From Niastella caeni (GTDB lineage: Bacteria; Bacteroidota; Bacteroidia; Chitinophagales; Chitinophagaceae), in assembly GCF_004834005.1 (NCBI RefSeq), contig NZ_STFF01000001.1:1425347-1489346 (forward strand): DNA of 64,000 bases, written 5' to 3'. Made by a program: the position numbers and the translations under genes. Below, in pieces: positions 19,029 to 28,739 of this stretch (the stretch's first letter is position 1; every line of letters starts with the position of its first letter). The notes under the pieces are model-generated. The model did no database searches, had not been told where the DNA came from, and saw only the letters and a list, made by a program, of their open reading frames with translations.

Positions 19029-19529
19029 ATGCATCATATCAAAACTTATCCCCCGCTAAAGGTGTTAAGCAGTATACATCAAACTACCATTTCGCAAATA
19101 CATCAGTTTGGTCCGGTAATGGCTGAATTATACGCAGAGGCTGGCCGAAAGAGTTTTATTAATGGCCCGCTGCATTGGATCTATTACGGAATGGATGGGC
19201 ATCCCGATACAGAGTTCACTTTGGAAATAGCGGTCCCCATCAGAAAGGCATTTCATTCATCGAAATTCAAGATCAGGGAGCTGGACTTTTTTAAAGCCAT
19301 CACCTTCCCGCATGAAGGTCCGTGGGAACAATTACCGGGCAGTCATGCACAGATCATGGAGCGACTGGCTGAACACCACATACCGGTTACGAATGAGTGC
19401 CGGGAGGTATTTTTAAATATAAATTTTGCGCAGCCCGAAAAGAATATGACAGAAATTCAAATTGGGGTAACGCTGGAAAATGTAAGAAGCAACAGTAATA
19501 AAAAGAGGTTGGTGCCAATTTATATCTGA
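19029..19529 (+). CDS. GyrI-like small-molecule-binding domain protein
   Basis: I choose the ATG at 19029 (166 residues, starting MHHIKTYPPLKVLSS). The upstream extension lies in non-conserved sequence. The layout matches a stand-alone GyrI/AraC effector-binding fold: a first strand with the PP-x-K-V-L pattern, a GPLHWIYYG segment, PDTEFTLEIAVPI, then KAITFPHEGPWEQL and a final strand with IQIGV. Such proteins bind hydrophobic compounds; the ligand is unknown. A galactose-utilisation gene follows on the opposite strand. Confidence 0.8.
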   Translation: MHHIKTYPPLKVLSSIHQTTISQIHQFGPVMAELYAEAGRKSFINGPLHWIYYGMDGHPDTEFTLEIAVPIRKAFHSSKFKIRELDFFKAITFPHEGPWEQLPGSHAQIMERLAEHHIPVTNECREVFLNINFAQPEKNMTEIQIGVTLENVRSNSNKKRLVPIYI

Positions 19530-19594
19530 AGATGGTTTGATAGTTCTTCAACAATCAAGCAATCCAACCATTAAGCTTGTATTCCATTAGCATA

Positions 19595-20740
19595 TTAGCT
19601 AATTATCTTCACTCCGTCTTCAATTTGCGTAACATACACTTCAGGCGTTTGCTTAAACAACCCGTTAAATGCCGCCTGTATCTTTTGTGTGAATGGTTCC
19701 ACAGCTTCGGCCTGAACAATATTGATGGTGCAGCCGCCAAATCCGCCACCCATCATACGAGCGCCCACTACGCCAGGAATTTGCTGGGCGAATTCCGCCA
19801 GGAAATCCAACTCAGTACAGCTTACTGAATATTTTTTGCTCAACCCTTCGTGCGTGGCAAACATCATTTTTCCGAAGGTGGCCAGGTCATTATTCGTGAG
19901 CGCCTCACAACCTTTAAGTAATCTTTCTTTCTCATACACTACATACGAACATCGATCGAATACGATCGGCGGCAGTTCTTCTTTATGTTGCAGCAATTGC
20001 GCTGGTTCTATATCCCGCAAGGAAGTTACGTTCGGGTAATGCTTTTGCAAGATGGCAATGCCTTCTTCACATTGCTGGCGGCGTACATTGTATTCGCTGC
20101 TGGCCAGTGAATGGCTTACCATACTGTTTACCAGCACGATCTTATGACCGGGAAAATTAAAGGGAATGTATTCATATTCGAGGCTGCGGCAATCGAGCTT
20201 CATTACATGGCCTGCTTTGCCGTGCAAACTGGCAAACTGGTCCATGATCCCACACTTCAAACCAACAAACGTATGTTCGGTTTTTTGACCGATCAACGCC
20301 AATTCCATCCGGCTCAGCCCTAATTGAAATAATTCATTCAATGCAAATCCGAATCCCGAGCATAAGGCAGCTGAAGAGCTCATACCGGCGCCTACGGGAA
20401 TATCGCCATCAATGATCACATCAACCCCGCCAATTTTTTTCCCTTTCTGTTGAATATGATAACTCACTCCCAGCAGATAGTTCATCCAGCCCTGGTGCGG
20501 CTCGGAAACATTTATAGAAAATGAATATGATTCGTTGAACTGGTTGGCAAACACATTAACCTTATCGGTATTATTTGGCGCAATGGCCACATAAATCCTT
20601 TTATCAACCGCTCCTGGTAACACAAAACCATTATTATAATCGGTATGCTCCCCAATCAGGTTAACCCGTCCCGGCGCGCCAATGATCATCGGTTCCTTAT
20701 TAAAACGTTCGCTGAAAGCCTTTTGCAATTTTTTGATCAT
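19595..20740 (-). CDS. galK: Galactokinase
   Basis: A 381-residue GHMP kinase with the galactokinase signature GRVNLIGEHTDYNNGFVLP at residues about 25-43, the phosphate-binding GAGMSSSAA loop near 116-124, and the C-terminal GARMMGGGFGGCTI motif. It phosphorylates alpha-D-galactose at C1 using ATP. It is divergent from the aldose epimerase gene across a 59-bp gap, so the two may share a control region. No galT or galE is visible nearby. A cluster of TTAG-like drift lies downstream. Confidence 0.96.
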   Translation of the reverse strand: MIKKLQKAFSERFNKEPMIIGAPGRVNLIGEHTDYNNGFVLPGAVDKRIYVAIAPNNTDKVNVFANQFNESYSFSINVSEPHQGWMNYLLGVSYHIQQKGKKIGGVDVIIDGDIPVGAGMSSSAALCSGFGFALNELFQLGLSRMELALIGQKTEHTFVGLKCGIMDQFASLHGKAGHVMKLDCRSLEYEYIPFNFPGHKIVLVNSMVSHSLASSEYNVRRQQCEEGIAILQKHYPNVTSLRDIEPAQLLQHKEELPPIVFDRCSYVVYEKERLLKGCEALTNNDLATFGKMMFATHEGLSKKYSVSCTELDFLAEFAQQIPGVVGARMMGGGFGGCTINIVQAEAVEPFTQKIQAAFNGLFKQTPEVYVTQIEDGVKIIS

Positions 20741-20799
20741 GCTGCTATCGTTAGATTGATTTAATTTTAAAAATTATTCTTTGTACCTAAATTGATACT

Positions 20800-21762
20800 A
20801 TGAGTTTTACCGTTTCCCGCATCACCCAAAATGGGTTTTCCTTAGTGAGGCTGCAAGATAATGCAACAAACACAATCATCACTATTCTACCTGAATATGG
20901 TGCGCTTTTACACAGCTTCGAGATCCTTGTAGAGGGTGAACATCTGAACATTATTGATAATTATTCAAGCCGGGAAAATATTGAGAAAGAACTGGGTGTA
21001 TCCTTTAAAAGCAGCAAACTATCGCCTTTTGTTTGCCGCCTGCGGGATGGTAAATATAATATCGAAGAAGAAGAATTTGAGATCCCCAATAAATTTACCG
21101 ATGGCAATGCCATTCACGGATTATTGTATAAAAGACCTTTTAAAATAGTTGATGAATTTGCCGATGATCACCTGGCAGCCGTAGCGGTCAGGTATCACTT
21201 TAAGCGGGAAGACCCGGGTTACCCCTTCGATTATGTTTGTGAAGTAAGGTATACGCTGCTCCCCACAAATATTTTGCAGGTAGAAACCACTATTTTGAAC
21301 CTGGATATGGAACCCATTCCCCTGGCAGACGGCTGGCATCCCTATTTTAAACTGGGTGGCCAAATAGATGATTATGAATTTCAGGTAAGCACTGATACAA
21401 TGGTTGAGTTCGACGACCGCCTGTTGCCCACCGGCAAACTCATTCAGGATCAATCATTTTCTGACCCCGCTCGTATTGGCAGCCAGCACCTGGATAACTG
21501 TTTTGTAGTGCAACCAGTTGAGCAAAGACCCTGCGCCGTTTTGTACAATCCCGGCAACAGCGTGTATGTTTCTATTTTCACCAACAACCGGTATCCCTAC
21601 TTGCAACTTTATACACCCCCGCACCGCAAAAGCATCGCCATTGAGAACCTCAGTGGCGCGCCAGACTGCTTTAACAACGGAATGGGCCTGGTAATGCTGG
21701 CGCCCAGCCGGTCGCAAACTTTTACCGTATGGTATCAGGCGGGAGTGGCTGAAAACGATTAA
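20800..21762 (+). CDS. galM: Aldose 1-epimerase
   Basis: A 320-residue beta-sandwich epimerase. Recognisable landmarks are FVCRLRDGKY, NAIHGLLYKRPF (active-site His), the catalytic-His segment PLADGWHPYFKLGG, and a Glu-bearing C-terminal SIAIENLSGAPDCFNNGMGL. It interconverts alpha and beta anomers of hexoses, supplying the alpha form needed by galactokinase, which is encoded divergently next door. The GWHPYF form is typical of the GalM branch in Bacteroidota. Confidence 0.93.
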   Translation: MSFTVSRITQNGFSLVRLQDNATNTIITILPEYGALLHSFEILVEGEHLNIIDNYSSRENIEKELGVSFKSSKLSPFVCRLRDGKYNIEEEEFEIPNKFTDGNAIHGLLYKRPFKIVDEFADDHLAAVAVRYHFKREDPGYPFDYVCEVRYTLLPTNILQVETTILNLDMEPIPLADGWHPYFKLGGQIDDYEFQVSTDTMVEFDDRLLPTGKLIQDQSFSDPARIGSQHLDNCFVVQPVEQRPCAVLYNPGNSVYVSIFTNNRYPYLQLYTPPHRKSIAIENLSGAPDCFNNGMGLVMLAPSRSQTFTVWYQAGVAEND

Positions 21763-21785
21763 CTTGCCTTAAATAACCTTTAATA

Positions 21786-22568
21786 ATGAAGAAGTATTTC
21801 AAATATGTCCTTACCGTAGCGCTCAGTATTTTTTTTGTTAGTTGTTATGAAGTGAACGAAGAAATTGAGATCAAAGCTGATGGCAGCGGATCTTATGTTA
21901 CCAAAATGGATATGAGCGCACTTTTAGATATGATGCAAAACTTTGCCGGTGAAGAAGAATTGAAAAAAGATGGATTGGATAAAGTGTACGATACTACCAT
22001 TTACATGAAGAACATGCTTGATTCAGCCAAGGATTTGACTGCTGAACAAAAAGAGTTGATGAAAGATGGTAAAATGAAGCTGCAAATGAATATCAAGGAA
22101 AAGATATTCAAAATGGACATGAATTTCCCTTACAGGAATTTAAACAGCCTGCAGCAGTTAATGAGCGGTAAGGGCGGCAATGGTACCGGCATAAGCAGTT
22201 TATTTAAAGACATGTTCGGCAAAAAAGACGGCGCTGCGGAACAACCCGCCACACCTGCTGGCCCCGACATGGGCGACTTTGCCAGCATCTATGATGTTAC
22301 TATAAAAAATGGTTCCATCGAAAAAAAGGTAAACGCAGCAAAATACAAAGCGCTTACCGAGCGGCCCGAAATGGCGCAAATGAAACAGTTAACCGGTTCG
22401 GGTATGGAGATCCTGTATACCACTACCATTAAATTACCCCGTGCTGTAAAAAAGACCGATAACCCCATGATCAAATTATCGGAGGATAAAAAAACAGTAA
22501 CCATGAAATACAACCTGCTTGAGTTACTGGAAACCCCCGAAAAGTTTGCTTACTCCATTCAATACTAA
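21786..22568 (+). CDS. Hypothetical lipoprotein
   Basis: A 260-residue protein with a signal peptide and lipobox FVSC (Cys20 or 21), then EVNEEIEIKADGSGSYVTKMDMS, resembling the start of bacterial proteins with a beta-strand-rich envelope domain. The middle has a Met/Lys-rich helical region and a Gly/Asn-rich loop (SGKGGNGTGISSL). It follows the epimerase by 23 bp and precedes nadB by 66 bp. I cannot assign a function, and no enzymatic motif is visible. Confidence 0.82.
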   Translation: MKKYFKYVLTVALSIFFVSCYEVNEEIEIKADGSGSYVTKMDMSALLDMMQNFAGEEELKKDGLDKVYDTTIYMKNMLDSAKDLTAEQKELMKDGKMKLQMNIKEKIFKMDMNFPYRNLNSLQQLMSGKGGNGTGISSLFKDMFGKKDGAAEQPATPAGPDMGDFASIYDVTIKNGSIEKKVNAAKYKALTERPEMAQMKQLTGSGMEILYTTTIKLPRAVKKTDNPMIKLSEDKKTVTMKYNLLELLETPEKFAYSIQY

Positions 22569-22634
22569 GCAAAGCGCATAACATTGGTTTAATGAGCATT
22601 TTTAACTAGGTTTGACGTTTCGGAACCCAATAAT

Positions 22635-24242
22635 ATGCAAACTGATTTTCTCGTTATCGGCTCCGGTATTGCCGGATTGACCTTTGCACTCAAGGCAGCT
22701 CAACGTTTTCCTGATAAAAAAGTGCTGGTCATTACTAAAACGCAGGCAGATGAAACCAATACCAAATATGCCCAGGGCGGTATTGCCGGCGTAACGGATT
22801 TTGAAAAAGACAGCTTCGATAAACATATTGAGGATACCCTGGTTGCCGGCGATGGCCTGTGCAATAAACAGGTAGTTGAAATTGTGGTTAAAGAAGGCGT
22901 TGACCGCATCCAGGAATTGATTGACTGGGGCGCCCGGTTCGATAAAGAATCGGACGGCGATTATAAACTCGGCAAAGAAGGCGGCCACAGCGAATTTCGC
23001 ATCCTGCACCATAAAGATATTACAGGGAAAGAAATGGAACGCGCCCTGCTGGAAGCGGCCCATAGCTTTCCCAATATTGAAATAGTAAAGCACTGCTTTG
23101 TAGTTGACCTGCTTACCCAGCACCACCTGGGTTACCTGGTTACAAAATCTACCCCACACATCGAGTGTTATGGCGTGTACGTATTGAACCTGCAAAACCA
23201 CCAGATGGAAAAGGTGCTCGCCAAAATAACGGTATTGGCCAGTGGCGGCAACGGACAGGTTTACCGCTCTACCACTAACCCAAATATTGCAACCGGCGAT
23301 GGCATTGCCATGGTATACCGGGCCAAGGGACGCATCGAGAATATGGAGTTCATCCAATTTCACCCTACAGCCTTGTATGAACCCGGTGTTCGCGGACAAT
23401 CATTTTTAATTTCCGAAGCCGTACGTGGTGATGGCGGCATTTTGCGCAATAAGAACGGGGAAGCGTTTATGGAGCGGTACGATCCGCGTAAAGACCTGGC
23501 CCCCCGCGATATTGTTGCCCGCGCTATAGATAGTGAAATGAAGATCACGGGTACGGAACACGTATACCTCGACGTTACACATATCCCCAACGATAAATTC
23601 ATTGAGCATTTTCCGAACATATATGAAAAATGCCGGTCTATTGGAATTGATGTGGCCACCCAATATATACCTGTAGCACCAGCAGCGCACTACAGTTGTG
23701 GTGGTATTAAAACCGATGAGTGGGGACGCACTTCTATAAAAAATTTATATGCAGCCGGCGAATGCGCCAGTACCGGTTTGCACGGCGCCAATCGACTGGC
23801 CAGTAATTCGCTGCTGGAAGCCATGGTATTTGCCCATCGTTGTTTTATTGATGCTGCAGAGAAGATAAAGGCTAACACCAATGGTGTTGACGCCCAGGCT
23901 GTGCCCGACTGGAAAGCCACCGGTACTTCGCAACCAAAAGAAATGATCCTCATTACCCAAAGCCTGAAAGAATTACAACAGGTGATGAGTGATTACGTGG
24001 GCATTGTTCGTACCAACATCAGGTTGGAACGCGCTGCCAAACGCCTCGATCTGTTATGGGAAGAAACAGAAGCCCTGTACCAGACAACAGCCCTGTCGCC
24101 CCAACTCTGCGAACTGCGCAATATGATCACCGTTGGCTACCTGATCGTAAAATGTGCGCATTTCCGCAAAGAAAGCCGTGGATTGCATTTTAATACTGAT
24201 TACCCGTATAAGAGCACATTGGTGCAGAATATTGTGTTATAA
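22635..24242 (+). CDS. nadB: L-aspartate oxidase
   Basis: A 535-residue flavoprotein. The dinucleotide-binding GSGIAGLTFA lies at residues 8-17, TKYAQGGIAGV follows, and the substrate-binding HPTALYEPG / LISEAVRGDGGILRN region is intact. The late CGGIKTDEWGRTSIKNLYAAGECA segment completes the FAD domain, and a C-terminal helical domain follows. It oxidises aspartate to iminoaspartate, the first step of de novo NAD synthesis; NadA and NadC are not in the window. Length is normal for the family. Confidence 0.96.
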   Translation: MQTDFLVIGSGIAGLTFALKAAQRFPDKKVLVITKTQADETNTKYAQGGIAGVTDFEKDSFDKHIEDTLVAGDGLCNKQVVEIVVKEGVDRIQELIDWGARFDKESDGDYKLGKEGGHSEFRILHHKDITGKEMERALLEAAHSFPNIEIVKHCFVVDLLTQHHLGYLVTKSTPHIECYGVYVLNLQNHQMEKVLAKITVLASGGNGQVYRSTTNPNIATGDGIAMVYRAKGRIENMEFIQFHPTALYEPGVRGQSFLISEAVRGDGGILRNKNGEAFMERYDPRKDLAPRDIVARAIDSEMKITGTEHVYLDVTHIPNDKFIEHFPNIYEKCRSIGIDVATQYIPVAPAAHYSCGGIKTDEWGRTSIKNLYAAGECASTGLHGANRLASNSLLEAMVFAHRCFIDAAEKIKANTNGVDAQAVPDWKATGTSQPKEMILITQSLKELQQVMSDYVGIVRTNIRLERAAKRLDLLWEETEALYQTTALSPQLCELRNMITVGYLIVKCAHFRKESRGLHFNTDYPYKSTLVQNIVL

Positions 24243-24249
24243 ATTCACG

Positions 24250-24299
24250 CTTCGACTACGCTCAGCGCTTATGGAGATCCTTCGACTGCGCTCAGGATC
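24250..24299 (+). repeat. CTTCGACTACGCTCAG repeat pair
   Basis: Two units, CTTCGACTACGCTCAG at 24250-24265 and CTTCGACTGCGCTCAG at 24280-24295. The second is flanked by GATC on both sides (24276-24299) and differs from the unit at 14613-14636 (reverse complement) at one base. This is a dispersed palindromic element in the nadB to nucleotidyltransferase gap. Confidence 0.75.
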
Positions 24300-24395
24300 A
24301 CTTCAGGAAGCCGAAGCGCTAAACATACATTCACGATGATGAACAATTCACAATCCACTACTTCTTCCAACTCCCCCTTTAGGGGGTTGGGGGGA

Positions 24396-25103
24396 ATGAT
24401 CTTCGCCGCCGGCCTGGGAACCCGGTTCAAACCATGGACCGACAAACACCCCAAGGCATTGGCCGTTATCAATGGTAAAAGTTTATTGCAACGCAATATT
24501 GAATACCTGCAGCAATACGGTATAACCAATGTAGTGGTGAATGTGCATCATTTTGCCGACCAGATCGTTACCGCATTGGAAAAAAACAAAGGCTATGGCA
24601 GCGCCATTACCATCAGCGATGAAACCGACATGGTGCTTGAAACCGGCGGTGGCATAAAAAAAGCAGCGCCGCTTTTTACAGCAGAAAACATTTTGGTGAT
24701 CAATGTTGATATTCTTACCGATCTCGATCTGGGCAAGCTCATCGCATTTCATCAACAACACAATCCATTATCGACACTCGCAATAACCAATCGCACTACG
24801 TCGCGCTATTTTTTATTCGACGAGGACAATACATTGTGCGGCTGGCGCAATACAAAGACCGGTGAAGAAAAGATCGCCCGTGCTGCCACAACCTACATAC
24901 CCAAAGCCTTCAGCGGCATACACGTCATCAGTAAAAAATTATTATCGCTTATACAACGCGAGGGAAAATTCTCCATCGTTGATACTTACCTGGAACTGGC
25001 CGCCACCCATACCATTAAAGGGTTCGACCACAGCGGTTCGCGGTTCATAGATGTTGGCAAACCCGATTCAGTCGCACAAGCGGAGCAATTATTTAGCGAA
25101 TAA
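24396..25103 (+). CDS. Nucleotidyltransferase, probable N-acetylmuramate-1-phosphate uridylyltransferase (MurU-like)
   Basis: A sugar-nucleotidyltransferase with MIFAAGLGTRFKPWT as the nucleotide-binding loop, KHPKALAVINGKSLL, and the ETGGGI motif shared with MurU-type enzymes. I place the start at 24396 (MIFAAG). The frame extends upstream to ATGs at 24336/24339, but that part contains a CCCCCTTTAGGGGG repeat and encodes a low-complexity tail (NNSQSTTSSN). In peptidoglycan recycling MurU turns MurNAc-1-P into UDP-MurNAc after AmgK phosphorylation. An AmgK-like kinase lies 4 kb downstream, which supports this, but a mannose-1-phosphate guanylyltransferase remains possible. Confidence 0.82.
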   Translation: MIFAAGLGTRFKPWTDKHPKALAVINGKSLLQRNIEYLQQYGITNVVVNVHHFADQIVTALEKNKGYGSAITISDETDMVLETGGGIKKAAPLFTAENILVINVDILTDLDLGKLIAFHQQHNPLSTLAITNRTTSRYFLFDEDNTLCGWRNTKTGEEKIARAATTYIPKAFSGIHVISKKLLSLIQREGKFSIVDTYLELAATHTIKGFDHSGSRFIDVGKPDSVAQAEQLFSE

Positions 25104-25178
25104 GCCCTTTATTAAAAAATTATTAAACAAATTCTCCAATACCACAATAGCCTATCTTTATCATCTTAGTTACTGCAC

Positions 25179-27629
25179 ATGATAAAGACGCTACTTTCAG
25201 CTATTGTTATTTTTGTGATTAGCATACCTGTTGCTATTGCACAACCGACTCCATACAACAATAATCCGTTTGCAACAGTAAAGTTGCCGAACGGCTGGTT
25301 TTTATCACCTGCCGGCAGGTCATTACCATTGGGCGATCTGCCACTGAACCTGGTCGTTTCTCCTTCTAAAAAATACCTGGCGGTTACCAATAACGGACAA
25401 AGCGTACAGTCGTTGCAGTTGATCGATGCTAAAAGTGAAAAAGTAATATATAGTGAAGTGATCCCAAAGAGTTGGTACGGATTGAAATTCTCTGCCGATG
25501 AAAAATTCCTCTATGCATCCGGCGGAAACGATAACTGGATCCTGCAATACGCCATTACCGATAAAAAGCTGGTTTTAAAAGATACTATTAAGCTGGGAGG
25601 AAAATGGCCGGTAAAGATCTCCCCTGCCGGTTTGGACATAGACGACGTCAACAAATTATTGTATGTGGTAACGCGGGAAGACAATAGTCTTTACATTATT
25701 GACCTTACTACAAAAAAAACAGTACAACGCATACAATTAAGCGCAGAAGCGTACACCTGCCTCCTATCACCCAATAAAAAAGAATTGTATATCTCGTTAT
25801 GGGGTGGCGACAAGCTGCTTGTATTCAATACCGACGCCAGGGCCGTCGCTGGCTCCATTGCCGTGGGCGATAATCCCAACGAGATCTGCCTAACAAAAAA
25901 TGGCAAATACCTGTACATTGCCAATGCCAACGACAATTCCGTTTCTGTGATCGATGTACTGCAACGAAAAGTGATTGAAACCTTTAATACTGCATTGTAT
26001 GCCGATGCCCCCAATGGATCTACAACCAACGGCCTTGCATTGAGTGCCAATGAAAAAACATTGTACATAGCCAATGCTGACAACAATTGCCTCGCTGTTT
26101 TTGATATTACCAAACCGGCGGCCAGTTCATCAAAAGGGTTTATTCCAACCGGCTGGTATCCTACCAGTGTAAAAGTGATCGGGCGAAAAATTTATGTAGC
26201 CAACGGCAAAGGATTTTCTTCCATGCCTAACCCCAATGGACCTAACCCGGTTAAAAAGCGGGAAGAAGTGAAGTACCAGGAAGGCGATTCCAAAAAGCCG
26301 GTAACGGTTGAATACATAGCCGGGTTGTTCAAAGGCACCTTAAGCATTATTGACGAACCATCGGAAAAACAAATGAATGCTTATTCAAAAATGGTTTACG
26401 ACAATACACCGTATTACAAAGGAAAAGAGCTGCAAACACAAGGTGAAGCAGGTAACCCTGTTCCTATGAAGATAGGTGATGCTTCCCCCATTAAGTATGT
26501 GTTTTATGTAATTAAAGAAAACCGCACCTACGACCAGGTGTTAGGCGATATGCCCGAAGGCAATGGAGATAAAAAACTGGTTCTATTTGGCGAACAATAT
26601 ACGCCTAACCAACATGCCCTGGCGCGTGAGTTTGTGTTGCTGGATAACTTTTATGTAGATGGCGAGGTTAGCGCCGATGGCCATAACTGGACCATGGGCG
26701 CCTATGCAACAGATTATCTCGAAAAAACCTGGCCCACCAGTTATGGCGGCCGCGGCGGCACTTATGCGGCTGAAGGTAATCGTGCCATCGCCAATAATAA
26801 AAAAGGGTTCCTCTGGGACCATTGCAAAAGGGCCGGCGTAACCTTCCGTACCTATGGCGAATTTGCAGATGACTACAAACCCAATATTCCTGTTTTAAAA
26901 GGTAACTACTGTACCTATTATACCGGCTGGGATATGGCAACCCGGGATACGACCCGCTTTTATCAATGGAAAAAAGATTTTGATTCCCTGCTGGCCATTA
27001 ACCAATTGCCCAGGTTTAACTCAGTTCGCTTTGGTAACGACCATACAGAAGGCTTGCGCAAAGGAAGACCTACCCCCTATGCACATGTGGCCGATAACGA
27101 TCTGGCAGTAGGTTTGTTTGTAGAGTACTTAAGTAAAAGCCCTATCTGGAACGAATGTGCGATTTTCATTATTGAAGACGATGCGCAGAACGGCGCCGAT
27201 CATGTTGATGCGCATCGCAGCACGGCTTATGTGGCCGGCGGTTTGGTTAAACGCAATTACGTTGACCATACTATGTACTCAACCACATCGATGCTAAGGA
27301 CCATAGAACTGATATTGGGCATAGCGCCCATGAGCCAGTACGATGCTGCTGCAATACCTATGTGGCGTTGCTTTACCAATACACCAAACAGCAAACCTTT
27401 TAACGCGCTGCCGGCTAATATAGATTTAAATGAAAAAAATGTTGCCCTTAACAAATGGCAACAACAGTCAGAAACCTTTAACTTAACAAAGGAAGATGCG
27501 GTGCCCGACCTGGAGTTTAACATTGTACTGTGGCACGGCCTTAAAGGTGATCACATCCCCTTCCCCGGTCCTAAACGCGCAGCTTTTGTAAAACTGCATA
27601 AGGAAGAAGAAGAGGATGAAGATGATTAA
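25179..27629 (+). CDS. Exported YncE-like beta-propeller / alkaline-phosphatase-superfamily phosphoesterase fusion
   Basis: A 816-residue secreted protein (signal peptide to about residue 22). Residues about 50-340 contain YVTN-type propeller blades (repeats of KYLYIANANDNSVSVID). Residues about 420-790 form a phosphoesterase of the alkaline-phosphatase superfamily: ENRTYDQVLGD, DGHNW, and an EDDAQNGADHVDAHRS segment with likely metal ligands. Such fusions are widespread in Bacteroidota; the substrate is unknown. The C-terminus is a Glu/Asp run. A near -7 element TATCTTTA lies at 25153-25160. It is convergent with the VOC gene, with 5 bp between stops. Confidence 0.9.
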   Translation: MIKTLLSAIVIFVISIPVAIAQPTPYNNNPFATVKLPNGWFLSPAGRSLPLGDLPLNLVVSPSKKYLAVTNNGQSVQSLQLIDAKSEKVIYSEVIPKSWYGLKFSADEKFLYASGGNDNWILQYAITDKKLVLKDTIKLGGKWPVKISPAGLDIDDVNKLLYVVTREDNSLYIIDLTTKKTVQRIQLSAEAYTCLLSPNKKELYISLWGGDKLLVFNTDARAVAGSIAVGDNPNEICLTKNGKYLYIANANDNSVSVIDVLQRKVIETFNTALYADAPNGSTTNGLALSANEKTLYIANADNNCLAVFDITKPAASSSKGFIPTGWYPTSVKVIGRKIYVANGKGFSSMPNPNGPNPVKKREEVKYQEGDSKKPVTVEYIAGLFKGTLSIIDEPSEKQMNAYSKMVYDNTPYYKGKELQTQGEAGNPVPMKIGDASPIKYVFYVIKENRTYDQVLGDMPEGNGDKKLVLFGEQYTPNQHALAREFVLLDNFYVDGEVSADGHNWTMGAYATDYLEKTWPTSYGGRGGTYAAEGNRAIANNKKGFLWDHCKRAGVTFRTYGEFADDYKPNIPVLKGNYCTYYTGWDMATRDTTRFYQWKKDFDSLLAINQLPRFNSVRFGNDHTEGLRKGRPTPYAHVADNDLAVGLFVEYLSKSPIWNECAIFIIEDDAQNGADHVDAHRSTAYVAGGLVKRNYVDHTMYSTTSMLRTIELILGIAPMSQYDAAAIPMWRCFTNTPNSKPFNALPANIDLNEKNVALNKWQQQSETFNLTKEDAVPDLEFNIVLWHGLKGDHIPFPGPKRAAFVKLHKEEEEDEDD

Positions 27630-27634
27630 GCCAA

Positions 27635-28045
27635 TCATTTTTCGGCGTGCAAACCAACTTTATTGCCTTCGGTATCTATAATGATGGCAATAAAACCTGC
27701 CGGTATTTCCATACGCGGTACAATTACTTTTCCGCCTGCTTTTTCAACTTTATCAACTACCAATTGCAGATCGGGACTGGCATTTATATAAACCATTGTT
27801 CCTTGGATGGCAGGTTTGTTCCTTTCGGTTTTTGACAATACACCGGTTACGCGGCCACTTGTTGCCTGAACCACATTGGGATTGTATGGAAAGAAAACAG
27901 ATTCATCATTTCCATCGGCCCGCTTAACCATGGCAATATCAAGAATAGTTTCATAAAATGTTTTTGCCCTGTCGATATCCGTTACCGGTATTTCAAACCA
28001 CGTAACTACATTCGTTGTTTCGTTGATCTTCTGAAGCTTTTGCAT
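27635..28045 (-). CDS. VOC-superfamily (glyoxalase-like) protein
   Basis: I start at the ATG giving MQKLQKINETTNVVTWFEIP (136 residues); the frame's TTG six codons upstream is not needed. The paired beta-alpha-beta-beta-beta modules of the VOC fold are visible: WFEIPVTDIDRAKTFYETIL, and the second module PDLQLVVDKVEKAGGKVIVPRMEIPAGFIAIIIDTEGNKVGLH. It may be a lyase or a binding protein; no metal set is certain. It is likely co-transcribed with the upstream Crp-type regulator, whose gene ends 65 bp before it. Confidence 0.85.
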   Translation of the reverse strand: MQKLQKINETTNVVTWFEIPVTDIDRAKTFYETILDIAMVKRADGNDESVFFPYNPNVVQATSGRVTGVLSKTERNKPAIQGTMVYINASPDLQLVVDKVEKAGGKVIVPRMEIPAGFIAIIIDTEGNKVGLHAEK

Positions 28046-28110
28046 AATGTATTCTTTCTGCAAAAATCAAACCCTGCGCCGGCTTCATCCTGTGACGATC
28101 GTCACAAAAA

Positions 28111-28683
28111 TCAAACATGCGAACGACGCTTTCTTATGCGGCTCAATGTTTCGCGGGCTACACCCAAAAATGAAGCTAACTGGGAAAGCGAAACCCTTTG
28201 TAACATGGCGGGGTGCCTGGTCTCTATATACTCAAGGCGTTCCTGAGGCGAATACAGTTTAAATAAATTTGAAAACTCTTCCTGTTTGGTGGCAAATAAA
28301 CGAATGCAATGGCGGCCTAATGTTTCAATTTCAGGAGCCTGTTGCGCCGCCTGAAAAAGCTTCTCTTTATCAAAAACGATAACAGTTAATGGCTCACAGG
28401 CAACAATATTAAATTCACTTTTCTGCCCGCTGCCAAAGCTGCTGATGTTGGTGGCTATTTCGTTCTCAAAAAAGAAACCGGTGTTCTTTACCAGTCCGTC
28501 AACTTCATAATAACTTTTACAATAACCTTTAACAATAAAGAACAGGGAACGGCAAACCTGCCCTTCCTTTAGCAATAGTTCATTTTTATTGAAAGTTTGT
28601 TGCGTTAAGGCGGGTTGCAACAATGCCAAGCTTTCGGGAGAGAAAGCCGTTAGGGAATGAATGTATTGTAAAAGCTCGTTCAT
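28111..28683 (-). CDS. Crp/Fnr family transcriptional regulator
   Basis: A 190-residue regulator. A cyclic-nucleotide-binding-like beta-barrel spans residues about 20-115 (LLKEGQVCRSLFFIVKGYCKSYYEV), followed by a dimerisation helix and a short HTH (VSLSQLASFLGVARETLSRIRKR). No Fnr-type Cys cluster is present, and the usual RxS phosphate-binding loop of cAMP-binding members is absent, so the ligand is unclear. It probably controls itself and the VOC gene downstream. The 370-bp region upstream contains the second 11-bp inverted array. Confidence 0.88.
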   Translation of the reverse strand: MNELLQYIHSLTAFSPESLALLQPALTQQTFNKNELLLKEGQVCRSLFFIVKGYCKSYYEVDGLVKNTGFFFENEIATNISSFGSGQKSEFNIVACEPLTVIVFDKEKLFQAAQQAPEIETLGRHCIRLFATKQEEFSNLFKLYSPQERLEYIETRHPAMLQRVSLSQLASFLGVARETLSRIRKRRSHV

Positions 28684-28739
28684 GTGTTGCGCTGTTCGGT
28701 TGCTGAACGGCTAAAGTTAATGACTTTGATCAAGTTTGC

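Noticed and set aside
22602..23399. Long minus-strand frame opposite nadB
   Set aside because: A shadow of the nadB codons; nadB has full motifs in its own frame.
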